64,000 bases of DNA from Streptomyces cadmiisoli. Its GTDB lineage: Bacteria; Actinomycetota; Actinomycetes; Streptomycetales; Streptomycetaceae. Position numbers and translations under genes: made by a program. Shown piece by piece: positions 43,781-51,646 of this stretch (its first letter is position 1; every line of letters begins with the position of its first letter). The stretch covers positions 6,262,001 to 6,326,000 of the forward strand of contig NZ_CP030073.1 in assembly GCF_003261055.1 (NCBI RefSeq), given 5' to 3'. The notes beneath the pieces are model-generated. The model did not search any database. It was not told the DNA's origin and saw nothing but the letters and a program-made list of their open reading frames with translations.

Positions 43781-46051
43781 GTGGCACTGCACAGGGACGA
43801 TCCGCGGTCGGTCGGCGGGTACAGACTGGTCGACCGGTTGGGCTCGGGAGGGATGGGGGTCGTCTACCGGGGGCGGTCGAGATCGGGGCGGGAGGTCGCG
43901 GTCAAGATCGTGCACGCCCAGTACGCCGAGGACGGCGTCTTCCGGGCCCGCTTCCGGCAGGAGATCGACGCCGTCCGCAAGGTGAGCGGCGCCTTCACCG
44001 CGCCGGTCGTGGACGCGGACCCCGAGGCGGCCCGGCCGTGGATGGCCACCCAGTACGTGCCCGGTCCCTCGCTTGCCGACCGGATGCGCGCCGTCGGCCC
44101 GCTGAAGGGCGCCGAACTGCGGCGGCTCGCGTTGGGACTGGTGGAGGCGCTGCGGGACATCCACGGGGTCGGTGTGGTGCACCGGGACCTGAAACCGGCC
44201 AACGTCCTGATCGCCGAGGACGGGCCCCGTGTCATCGACTTCGGCATCTCCCGCGCCGCGGACGGCCAGACGCTGACCGAGACCGGGCACATGATCGGCA
44301 CCCCGCCGTTCATGTCCCCGGAGCAGCTCACCGACCCCCGGTCCGTCGGCCCCGCCTCGGACGTCTTCTCGCTCGCCGCGCTGCTGGTGTTCGCGCTGAC
44401 CGGGCGCGGGCCGTTCGACGCCGAGAGCCCGTACCTGACGGCGTATCAAGTGATCAACGACGAGCCGGTGCTGGACGGGGTGGGCCCGCCGCCGCTGCGC
44501 TCGCTGCTCCTCGGCTGCCTGGCCAAGGAGCCCGACGCGCGGCCGGAACTGGACGAGCTGGCCCAGGAGTTGGCCGCCGTCCTGCCCGAGCCCGGCTCCG
44601 ACGACTCGGCCACCGTCACCCTGCGCCGGGACGCCGTCCCCACCGAACCCGCCGCCCGGCCCCCGATCGTCCCGGACGTCGTGGACCTGCCGAGCGGCGA
44701 CACCCCGCCCCGGCGCCCGAGGTGGCCCCGCGCGCTGCTGGTGGCGAGCTGCACGGCGGGCGCGGTCGCCCTGAGCCTGACCGCCTATCTCCTGCTCGGC
44801 CCGGGCGACCGGCGCGACGCGGGCGGCGGGGACACCCGGCGCTCCGCCGGCTCCTCGGCCGCGGCCCGCTGGCAGGAGCCGCCCGAGGACTGGCGGCCCT
44901 GGCGGACGACGCTGTTCGAGCCCGCGCCGCTGGGTGCCGCGGAGCCGCTTCCCCGCGACGGCTCCGAATCCGGCGACATGCACGTGTGCCGGCCGGCCGC
45001 CGGCGCGGTCTACTGCGCAGGCGACGGGGTGCTGCCGGTGCGCATCGACGGCCGGACGGGCAGGACCGTGTGGCGGATGCAGCCCCGCGCGGACGCGCGA
45101 AGCGCCGACAGCTACACGCCCATGGTCCTCGCCGTGCGCGAGAACGCCGTACTGGTCCGGGAGTCCCTCTACGACGACAGGGACGCCGGGGAGCGGTACC
45201 GGCTCCTCGCGCTCGACCCGGCGACCGGCGAGGAGTTGTGGGACCGGCCGACGACGACCGACCCGATGGGGTACAGCGTCTCCGGCGATCTGCTGATCAC
45301 CTCGGACGCGGGCAACCGCACGCTGACCGCCCGGTCCCTGGCCACCGGCGACGACCGCTGGACGGTCCGGCTGCCCGCGAACCACTACTGCGGGTTCGAA
45401 CCGCCCGACGACGGCATTCACGTCCGGTGCGCGCCGGCCAAGGACGGGGCCGACGTACGCTACCTCGCCATCGACCCGGCCGACGGCACGGTGCGCGGCG
45501 CCGAGGTCTCCGGGTCGACCCTGCTGCTCGGTGCCCTCGACGGGCGGCTGGTGTTCGCCGAATGGGACAGCACGGAGCTCGGATCGGGGGTCGAGGACGA
45601 CAGGTACACCGGCATCGTGCTGATCGACCCGGCGACGGGCGCCCGGGAGCGCAAGAAGCCGGCCCGGGACTGGCGCGGCGATGTGTCCCTGGTCGACGGC
45701 ACCCTGTTCTTCGCGACGTCGAGCGGCGAGGTGACCGCGGTGTCGCCGCGTACCGGCAAGGCGCTGTGGCGGACCCAGACCACCCTGGAGCATCCCGGCG
45801 GACCGGCCGTGGACCACAGGTCGAACACGCTGTACCTGGTGGGCGCGAGCGGCCGGGTGACAGCCCTGGACCGGGACCGGGGCACCCCGCTGTGGGAGTC
45901 GATGCCCCGGGCCGGGAGCGTGGCCGGCCTGGGCGGGGGCGACGCCGAGGTGCATGTGACCGGGGGTGTCCTGATCGTGGCAACCCCCGACGGCACGGTG
46001 TTCACCCTCGACCCCGGCAGCCCCGGCCGGAAGCCGGTCGAGGCGGGGTGA
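43781..46051 (+). CDS. Transmembrane Ser/Thr protein kinase with extracellular PQQ-type beta-propeller
   Basis: 756 residues from the GTG at 43781 (GGGGGAAGGGA upstream). The kinase domain spans about residues 14-270: glycine loop RLGSGGMGVVY, Lys42, HRDLKPANVL (Asp136), DFGIS (Asp153). A Pro-rich juxtamembrane stretch leads to one membrane helix at about 320-340. The exterior (380-756) has repeated blades such as LLALDPATGEELWDRP, VSPRTGKALWRTQT and TALDRDRGTPLWES, a PQQ/YncE-type propeller. PknD-like sensing of an external ligand is likely. It is followed by a terminator and the convergent nadA. Confidence 0.93.
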   Translation: MALHRDDPRSVGGYRLVDRLGSGGMGVVYRGRSRSGREVAVKIVHAQYAEDGVFRARFRQEIDAVRKVSGAFTAPVVDADPEAARPWMATQYVPGPSLADRMRAVGPLKGAELRRLALGLVEALRDIHGVGVVHRDLKPANVLIAEDGPRVIDFGISRAADGQTLTETGHMIGTPPFMSPEQLTDPRSVGPASDVFSLAALLVFALTGRGPFDAESPYLTAYQVINDEPVLDGVGPPPLRSLLLGCLAKEPDARPELDELAQELAAVLPEPGSDDSATVTLRRDAVPTEPAARPPIVPDVVDLPSGDTPPRRPRWPRALLVASCTAGAVALSLTAYLLLGPGDRRDAGGGDTRRSAGSSAAARWQEPPEDWRPWRTTLFEPAPLGAAEPLPRDGSESGDMHVCRPAAGAVYCAGDGVLPVRIDGRTGRTVWRMQPRADARSADSYTPMVLAVRENAVLVRESLYDDRDAGERYRLLALDPATGEELWDRPTTTDPMGYSVSGDLLITSDAGNRTLTARSLATGDDRWTVRLPANHYCGFEPPDDGIHVRCAPAKDGADVRYLAIDPADGTVRGAEVSGSTLLLGALDGRLVFAEWDSTELGSGVEDDRYTGIVLIDPATGARERKKPARDWRGDVSLVDGTLFFATSSGEVTAVSPRTGKALWRTQTTLEHPGGPAVDHRSNTLYLVGASGRVTALDRDRGTPLWESMPRAGSVAGLGGGDAEVHVTGGVLIVATPDGTVFTLDPGSPGRKPVEAG

Positions 46052-46057
46052 GCGGCG

Positions 46058-46082
46058 GGCGCCCTCCGGGCCGGAGGGCGCC
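46058..46082. terminator. Hairpin between kinase gene and nadA
   Basis: A 12-bp self-complementary arm GGCGCCCTCCGG/CCGGAGGGCGCC with a single-base nominal loop, placed between convergent genes. Confidence 0.75.
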
Positions 46083-46090
46083 GCGGTCCG

Positions 46091-47275
46091 CTACGGCAGC
46101 GCGAGCATCCGCTCCAGCGCCAGCTTCGCGAACGCCTCGGTCTCCTTGTCGACCTCGATGCGGTTGACGAGGTTGCCCTCGGCGAGCGACTCCAGGGCCC
46201 ACACCAGGTGGGGCAGGTCGATGCGGTTCATGGTCGAGCAGAAGCACACCGTCCGGTCCAGGAAGACGACCTCCTTGCCCTCGGGCGCGAAACGGTTCGC
46301 CAGCCGGCGGACCAGGTTCAGCTCCGTGCCGATGGCCCACTTGGAGCCGGCCGGGGCGGCCTCCAGGGCCTTGATGATGTACTCCGTGGAGCCCACGTGG
46401 TCCGCGGCGGCCACGACCTCGTGCCGGCACTCGGGGTGCACCAGGACGTTGACGCCCGGGATGCGCTCCCGCACGTCGTTCACCGAGTCCAGGCTGAACC
46501 GCCCGTGCACCGAGCAGTGGCCCCGCCACAGGATCATCCGCGCGTCCCGCAGCTGCTGCGCGGTCAGCCCGCCGCCCGGCTTGTGCGGGTTGTAGACGAC
46601 GCAGTCCTCCAGGCTCATGCCCATGTCGCGGACGGCGGTGTTGCGTCCGAGGTGCTGGTCGGGGAGGAACAGCACCTTCTCGCCCTGCTGGAAGGCCCAC
46701 TCCAGGGCGCGCTCGGCGTTGGAGGAGGTGCAGATCGTGCCGCCGTGCTTGCCCGTGAAGGCCTTGATGTCGGCGGACGAGTTCATGTACGACACCGGCA
46801 CGACCCGGTCGGCTATCCCGGCCTCGGTCAGCACGTCCCAGCACTCGGCGACCTGCTCGGCGGTGGCCATGTCGGCCATCGAGCAGCCGGCGGCCAGATC
46901 GGGCAGTACGACCTTCTGGTCGTCGCCGGTGAGGATGTCCGCGGACTCCGCCATGAAGTGCACACCGCAGAAGACGATGTACTCGGCCTCGGGGCGCGCG
47001 GCGGCGTCCCTGGCCAGCTTGAAGGAGTCACCCGTGACATCGGCGAACTGGATGACCTCGTCGCGCTGGTAGTGGTGGCCGAGCACGAAGACCTTGTCGC
47101 CCAGCTTCTCCTTGGCCGCGCGGGCGCGTTCGACCAGGTCCGGGTCGGACGGCGACGGCAGGTCGCCGGGACACTCGACGCCTCGCTCGCTCTTCGGGTC
47201 GGCCTCGCGGCCGAGCAGCAAAAGGGCGAGGGGCGTCGGCTGTACGTCGAGCTCCTGGGTCTGGGCGGTGGTCAC
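46091..47275 (-). CDS. nadA: Quinolinate synthase NadA
   Basis: NadA condenses iminoaspartate with dihydroxyacetone phosphate to quinolinate, using a 4Fe-4S cluster. 394 residues from the GTG at 47275, which has GAAAGG at 9 nt. Motifs are VFVLGHHYQRDEVIQFAD, IVFCGVHFMAE, DLAAGCSMADMA, VHPECRHEV and VCFCSTMNRI, which supply the cluster cysteines. nadB and nadC are not in the window. It faces away from an A-type Fe-S carrier that could deliver its cluster. Confidence 0.95.
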   Translation of the reverse strand: MTTAQTQELDVQPTPLALLLLGREADPKSERGVECPGDLPSPSDPDLVERARAAKEKLGDKVFVLGHHYQRDEVIQFADVTGDSFKLARDAAARPEAEYIVFCGVHFMAESADILTGDDQKVVLPDLAAGCSMADMATAEQVAECWDVLTEAGIADRVVPVSYMNSSADIKAFTGKHGGTICTSSNAERALEWAFQQGEKVLFLPDQHLGRNTAVRDMGMSLEDCVVYNPHKPGGGLTAQQLRDARMILWRGHCSVHGRFSLDSVNDVRERIPGVNVLVHPECRHEVVAAADHVGSTEYIIKALEAAPAGSKWAIGTELNLVRRLANRFAPEGKEVVFLDRTVCFCSTMNRIDLPHLVWALESLAEGNLVNRIEVDKETEAFAKLALERMLALP

Positions 47276-47610
47276 GACACGCACCCTTTCTGTTCTGCGG
47301 CTCGCCGGCCCGGGGGACGGGTCGGCGGGACATACGGGACACCTTTTCGACTTCTCGTCGAAATGACGCTATCTATCATAACTGCTTCACGTCATATTGA
47401 CGATGTCCATTGCGTCGATGTGACATGAATCCCGGCACCAGGACGTCGCTCGGCGTTGTCGCGTTGTCCACAGGGCGCTGTGCGCCTTGCCGGGCGTGTG
47501 CGAGCATGAGGACGAAGACACAAGGCAAGTGCTCGGCCCGGAATGAATCCGCGGCCTTGCCGGTTGCACTCGTCGGCAAGCAGTCTCCGTACAACCCGGG
47601 AGAGATGTAG
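47276..47610. other. AT-richer divergent promoter region nadA / erpA-like
   Basis: 335 bp without a gene, notably AT-rich around 47355-47425 (ATCTATCATAACTG, TCATATTGACG). This is the least GC-rich segment in the window and should contain both promoters. I could not identify a clean operator. Confidence 0.5.
47375..47403 (-). promoter_or_regulatory. Candidate nadA promoter (-10 TATGAT)
   Basis: On the minus strand TATGAT (47380-47375) is preceded by a 17-bp spacer and a weak -35 TCGTCA (47403-47398). It is about 100 bp upstream of the nadA start. The -10 is close to consensus, the -35 poor. Confidence 0.35.
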
Positions 47611-47967
47611 ATGTCCGTATCGGACGAGACCACCACCGTCACCGACGGCATCATCCTGACCGACGCCGCCGCGTCCAAGGTCAAGGCGCTGCTCGACCAG
47701 GAAGGCCGCGACGACCTGGCGCTGCGCGTCGCCGTCCAGCCCGGCGGCTGCTCCGGCCTGCGGTACCAGCTGTTCTTCGACGAGCGTGAGCTCGACGGCG
47801 ACGTCAAGAAGGACTTCGGCGGGGTCAAGGTCGTCACCGACCGCATGAGCGCCCCGTACCTCGGCGGTGCCACCATCGACTTCGTGGACACGATCGAGAA
47901 GCAGGGCTTCACCATCGACAACCCGAACGCGACGGGTTCCTGCGCCTGCGGCGACTCCTTCAACTGA
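47611..47967 (+). CDS. erpA: A-type iron-sulfur carrier (ErpA/IscA family)
   Basis: 118 residues. The three conserved cysteines are in QPGGCSGLRYQL and the C-terminal GSCACGDSF. It accepts Fe-S clusters and delivers them to target proteins. GGGAGA precedes the ATG. The order Fe-S carrier, membrane protein, adenosine-kinase-like gene, ctaC recalls Mycobacterium Rv2204c-Rv2200c. Confidence 0.94.
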   Translation: MSVSDETTTVTDGIILTDAAASKVKALLDQEGRDDLALRVAVQPGGCSGLRYQLFFDERELDGDVKKDFGGVKVVTDRMSAPYLGGATIDFVDTIEKQGFTIDNPNATGSCACGDSFN

Positions 47968-47981
47968 GCCGTGCGCTGAAT

Positions 47982-48039
47982 CGGACATGTGTGAAGGCGG
48001 CCACCCCGGGCCCGGGGTGGCCGCCTTCACACATGTCCG
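47982..48039. terminator. 58-bp perfect palindrome, bidirectional terminator
   Basis: Two perfectly complementary 29-base arms meet at 48010/48011 with no spacer. The left arm begins CGGACATGTGTGAAGGCGGC. It fills the gap between two convergent genes (stops at 47967 and 48044). Confidence 0.9.
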
Positions 48040-48043
48040 GTAC

Positions 48044-50044
48044 CTACTCCGGCAGCCGTGCCCCCGGCCCCTCCAGCGGCACGCCCCGGTTGTCGGCCCC
48101 GACCACCTTGCGGTCGCCGAGCGGCCGGTCGAGCTGCACGGTGCGGTGGTAGACCTTGGCGATCAAGATGCAGACCTTGTCCTTCCAGGCGGTCACGGTC
48201 ACGGTCACCGTCACCCGGTCCGCGCTCTCCTCGGCCTTCGCCTCGTAGTCCGCGCACACCCCGCCGGTGAAGCTCACGGTCAGCTCCCGGCCCTGCGCGG
48301 TGTAGCCCTCCACCCGGACGTCCCGTGTGTCCGGCGCCGAGGTCGGACGGTCGCCCGGTCCGGTCGGGCGGGGGCTGGGCTGCCCGCTCGGCGCCGGGGA
48401 GGCGAGGTACTCGGGCTCGATCGCCGGGTACGTGACCGTGAATCCGTCCTTCGCGCCGGGCGCCCGCACCTCGAACAGCCAGGACGGCACCAGCATCTGC
48501 CGCGCCTGGACATAGTGCGAGGCCAGCCCGAACACCGCGTCCTCGACCTCGATCGGCTCGGTCGCGGGAACCGCGCGCGATGCGAGCGGCGCCCGCTCGC
48601 ACGACACCGTCGGCTCGTCCTCCAGCGGGACGGGATCGGCGCAGCCGCCGATGCCGGGCCGCGGACCCGGCGCCTGCGCCGCGTTCATCAGCTTCAGCGC
48701 CTCGGCCGCGCTCACCACCGGATACGTGTCGCCCTTCTCCGGCGCCTTCAGCTGACCGCTGCCGGCCACCACTTCGCCGCCCGCGCCGACGGTGACCGCC
48801 GTCGACCAGCCGTACGTCGGCAGTCCGCCGACCTCCGGCGCGGCGTTCACCACCCGCTGGGCGCCCATGACCTGCCCGGCGTCCACCTTCGCGTCGTCCT
48901 GGCCGACCGCCTTCAGGACCGGGGCCGCCGCCTTCTTCGCCTCGCCCTCGCTCACCGGGTGGGCCTCGGTCCTCCCGGAGGCGGGCTTCTCGGCGCACAC
49001 CGTGGTGCTTCGGCAGTTGTCGGTGCCGGGCACGTACCGGTTGAACGTCCACGTCCCCGGCGCCCGCTGGTTCACCTGGAGGCCGGGCCCCTGACCGTCC
49101 CCGCCCCCGAGCCGCCAGGCCTGCCCCTCGGCGACCGGCGTTCCCTCCAGCCCGAGCGCCCGCGCGAGCCGGACCACGTCCGCCTCGGTGACCTTCCCGG
49201 CGGGCCGGTGGACGGCCGCCGAGTCGGGGCCGTCCGGAAGCGTGCGGGTGGCCCGGTAGACGACGCCGTTCGGGTCGGGCTCACCGGGGGCGATGCCCTT
49301 CCCGCCGTCCTCGGAGTAGCCGTCCAGGGCCAGCGGCGGGGGAGTGCCGCCGGCCGCCGGCGCGCCGGACCCGGTTCCCGCGCCACCGCCGGCCGACGCC
49401 GCGAGATACGCCCCACCGCCCCCGACGAGCAGCACGGCGGCGGCGACGGAGGCGACCACCACGGGGGTGCGCCGCCGCCCGGACCCCGGAGCACCGTCGT
49501 GCGCCCCGTCCGCCGCGGGGGCACCCGCCGCTTCCCCGACGGACGCGGGGGTGCCGGCGGCCCGGACCGCGCCCGGCGTGCTCGCGGGTTCCGGCGTGAG
49601 TGCGGCCTCCGGCGCGTCCGGTGTGCTCGCGGGTTCCGGAGTGCCCGACGTGCCGGCGGTTTCCGGCGTGCGTCCGGCATCCGGCGCGTCCGGCGTTTCC
49701 GCTGTCTCAGCCGTTTCAGCCGCACCCGGCGTCTCCCCGGCCCCCGCCGTACCCGCAGCCTCCACCGCACCCGGCGTTTCCGCCGGCTCAGCAGCGCCGC
49801 GCGTTTCCCCGGCCCCAGCGGCCTCGGCCGCGTCCGGCGTCCCCGCCGCACCCGGCGTCTCCCCAGCCCCCGCGGCCCCAGCCGCCTCGCCGGTCCCCGC
49901 CGCTTCACCCGTGCGCGGTGTCTGCGTGGGCTGCGGCGTGCTCGTCGCACCCCCCGCCTCCGTGGCGTCCCGTCCGGCCCCGGTCGTCCCGGCGGCGCCG
50001 GTACCGCCCGCGACGTCGTCGTTCTCGGGTCGCTCGGTGTTCAC
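48044..50044 (-). CDS. Single-pass membrane protein with repeat-rich N-terminus and secreted C-terminal domain
   Basis: 666 residues from the GTG at 50044 (AAGGAG at 8 nt). Residues 1-190 are low complexity, with Ala/Gly/Thr/Pro/Glu repeats such as GAGETPGAAET and PEPASTPDAPEA, and are predicted disordered and cytoplasmic. One membrane helix follows at about 203-222 (VVVASVAAAVLLVGGGGAYL). The external part (225-666) has four scattered Cys and no domain I recognise. Its genomic slot corresponds to mycobacterial Rv2203, also a membrane protein. Function unknown. Confidence 0.75.
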   Translation of the reverse strand: MNTERPENDDVAGGTGAAGTTGAGRDATEAGGATSTPQPTQTPRTGEAAGTGEAAGAAGAGETPGAAGTPDAAEAAGAGETRGAAEPAETPGAVEAAGTAGAGETPGAAETAETAETPDAPDAGRTPETAGTSGTPEPASTPDAPEAALTPEPASTPGAVRAAGTPASVGEAAGAPAADGAHDGAPGSGRRRTPVVVASVAAAVLLVGGGGAYLAASAGGGAGTGSGAPAAGGTPPPLALDGYSEDGGKGIAPGEPDPNGVVYRATRTLPDGPDSAAVHRPAGKVTEADVVRLARALGLEGTPVAEGQAWRLGGGDGQGPGLQVNQRAPGTWTFNRYVPGTDNCRSTTVCAEKPASGRTEAHPVSEGEAKKAAAPVLKAVGQDDAKVDAGQVMGAQRVVNAAPEVGGLPTYGWSTAVTVGAGGEVVAGSGQLKAPEKGDTYPVVSAAEALKLMNAAQAPGPRPGIGGCADPVPLEDEPTVSCERAPLASRAVPATEPIEVEDAVFGLASHYVQARQMLVPSWLFEVRAPGAKDGFTVTYPAIEPEYLASPAPSGQPSPRPTGPGDRPTSAPDTRDVRVEGYTAQGRELTVSFTGGVCADYEAKAEESADRVTVTVTVTAWKDKVCILIAKVYHRTVQLDRPLGDRKVVGADNRGVPLEGPGARLPE

Positions 50045-50190
50045 CGCATCGCTCCTTCGCCCGCACAGCTGTCCCTGGTGACCCGGCCCTGTCAAGAACG
50101 GGCCACTGGTGGGTCGTATCCCATATCCCCTTTGCGGGGGACAGCGATGGGACGCGGCGGGGGAGCACACGGTTCCCCGGAGGGGTTCGC

Positions 50191-50400
50191 TCAGTCGCCG
50201 TAGTCCGACATCGCGTCCAGCAGCCGGGCCGACCTCGGCGGTACGGTCACACCGTGGATGAGCGACGGCGGGACCGGACGCGCGGCGACCCGGTCGGGGG
50301 CCGCCCAGTGCGGAGCCATCCGGGCGCAGTCGCCGCGCAGCGACGCCAGGTCGCCTTCCAGGTCGACCGGGGCGGGAGCAGGGACGTCGAGGTTCGTCAT
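50191..50400 (-). CDS. Small hypothetical protein, 69 aa
   Basis: The product starts MTNLDVPAPAPVDLEGDLAS and contains LIHGVTVPPRSARLLDAMSDYGD. Codon use fits a real gene and the frame ends cleanly. The Shine-Dalgarno is weak and I recognise no domain. It is divergent from the kinase gene at 50585. Confidence 0.6.
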   Translation of the reverse strand: MTNLDVPAPAPVDLEGDLASLRGDCARMAPHWAAPDRVAARPVPPSLIHGVTVPPRSARLLDAMSDYGD

Positions 50401-50446
50401 AGCGGCACCGTAGACACGCCTGGGCTTGCGAAGAAAGATCTACTAT

Positions 50447-50462
50447 CGGGTAGTTTTACCCG
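50447..50462. promoter_or_regulatory. Small inverted repeat CGGGTA-GTTT-TACCCG
   Basis: A 6-bp perfect inverted repeat with a 4-nt spacer in an AT-richer patch between the small ORF and the PfkB kinase. It may be an operator or part of the promoter. Confidence 0.35.
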
Positions 50463-50584
50463 CTTCCCCGCCGCCGACACCCAACCCGGGCACAACCGGC
50501 CACCCTGGGCCGTCAGGTTCAGCGGTACCCCGGGGATTGGGTAGCGTGAAACGTCAACCCCCTCCACTCGGGAGAATCCACGCC

Positions 50585-51559
50585 GTGCGCATCGCAGTCA
50601 CCGGCTCCATCGCCACCGACCACCTCATGACGTTCCCCGGCCGTTTCGCCGATCAGCTCGTCGCGGACCAGCTGCACACGGTCTCGCTGTCGTTCCTGGT
50701 CGACCAGCTCGATGTGCGCCGGGGCGGAGTGGGCGCCAACATCGCCTTCGGCATGGGCCAGCTCGGCACCGGGCCGGTCCTGGTCGGTGCCGCGGGCGCC
50801 GACTTCGACGAGTACCGCGCCTGGCTCGACCGGCACGGCGTCGACACCGACTCCGTCCGCATCTCGGAGACGCTGCACACGGCCCGTTTCGTGTGCACCA
50901 CCGACGCCGACCACAACCAGATCGGCTCCTTCTACACCGGCGCCATGAGCGAGGCCCGGCTCATCGAGCTGAAGACCGTCGCCGACCGGGTCGGCGGGCT
51001 CGACCTGGTGCTGATCGGCGCCGACGACCCCGAGGCGATGCTCCGGCACACCGAGGAGTGCCGCACCCGGTCCATCCCGTTCGCCGCCGACTTCTCCCAG
51101 CAGATCGCCCGGATGGACGGCGAGGAGATCCGGATCCTGCTGGACGGGGCGACGTACCTCTTCTCCAACGAGTACGAGAAGGGCCTCATCGAGTCCAAGA
51201 CGGGCTGGAGCGACGAGGAGATCCTCGGCAGGGTCGGCCACCGCGTCACCACCCTCGGCGCGCGCGGTGTGCGCATCGAGCGGGACGGCCGGGACCCGAT
51301 CGAGGTCGGCTGCCCCGAGGAGGAGCGCAAGGCCGACCCGACCGGCGTCGGCGACGCATTCCGCGCCGGCTTCCTCTCCGGTCTCGCCTGGGGCGTCACC
51401 CTGGAGCGCGCCGCGCAGGTCGGCTGCATGCTGGCCACGCTCGTGATCGAGACCGTCGGCACCCAGGAGTACGCCCTGCGCCGCGCCCACTTCATGGACC
51501 GCTTCACCAAGGCGTACGGCCACGACGCCGCCGCCGAGGTCAAGGCGCACCTGAGCTGA
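50585..51559 (+). CDS. adoK: PfkB-family carbohydrate/adenosine kinase (AdoK-like)
   Basis: 324 residues from the GTG at 50585 (GGGAG upstream). RIAVTGSIATDHLMTFPGRF opens the fold; VRRGGVGANIAFGMGQLG is the PfkB signature 1 region; DPTGVGDAFRAGFLSGL carries the catalytic Asp of signature 2. Length, motif style and synteny (near ctaC) match mycobacterial AdoK, which phosphorylates adenosine. The substrate is inferred from synteny. Confidence 0.85.
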   Translation: MRIAVTGSIATDHLMTFPGRFADQLVADQLHTVSLSFLVDQLDVRRGGVGANIAFGMGQLGTGPVLVGAAGADFDEYRAWLDRHGVDTDSVRISETLHTARFVCTTDADHNQIGSFYTGAMSEARLIELKTVADRVGGLDLVLIGADDPEAMLRHTEECRTRSIPFAADFSQQIARMDGEEIRILLDGATYLFSNEYEKGLIESKTGWSDEEILGRVGHRVTTLGARGVRIERDGRDPIEVGCPEEERKADPTGVGDAFRAGFLSGLAWGVTLERAAQVGCMLATLVIETVGTQEYALRRAHFMDRFTKAYGHDAAAEVKAHLS

Positions 51560-51578
51560 CCGGTGCCGCCGCGGCTCC

Positions 51579-51646
51579 AGGGCCTGTCGTCACATCGCCG
51601 TCGTTGCCCGAAGGGCGGGGCAGGCGGGAATGTGACGGCAGGCCCT
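51579..51646. repeat. Imperfect 17-bp terminal inverted repeats around a 34-bp core; terminator or MITE-like element
   Basis: AGGGCCTGTCGTCACAT (51579-51595) pairs with ATGTGACGGCAGGCCCT (51630-51646) with one mismatch. The core contains a second inverted pair around TTGCCCGAAGGGCGG. It lies between the convergent adoK-like and cysteine desulfurase genes and overlaps the latter's stop codon. Confidence 0.65.

Noticed and set aside
42293..45955. 1220-codon minus-strand open frame
   Set aside because: It is antisense to the RND exporter and the Ser/Thr kinase, both of which have full catalytic or structural motifs.
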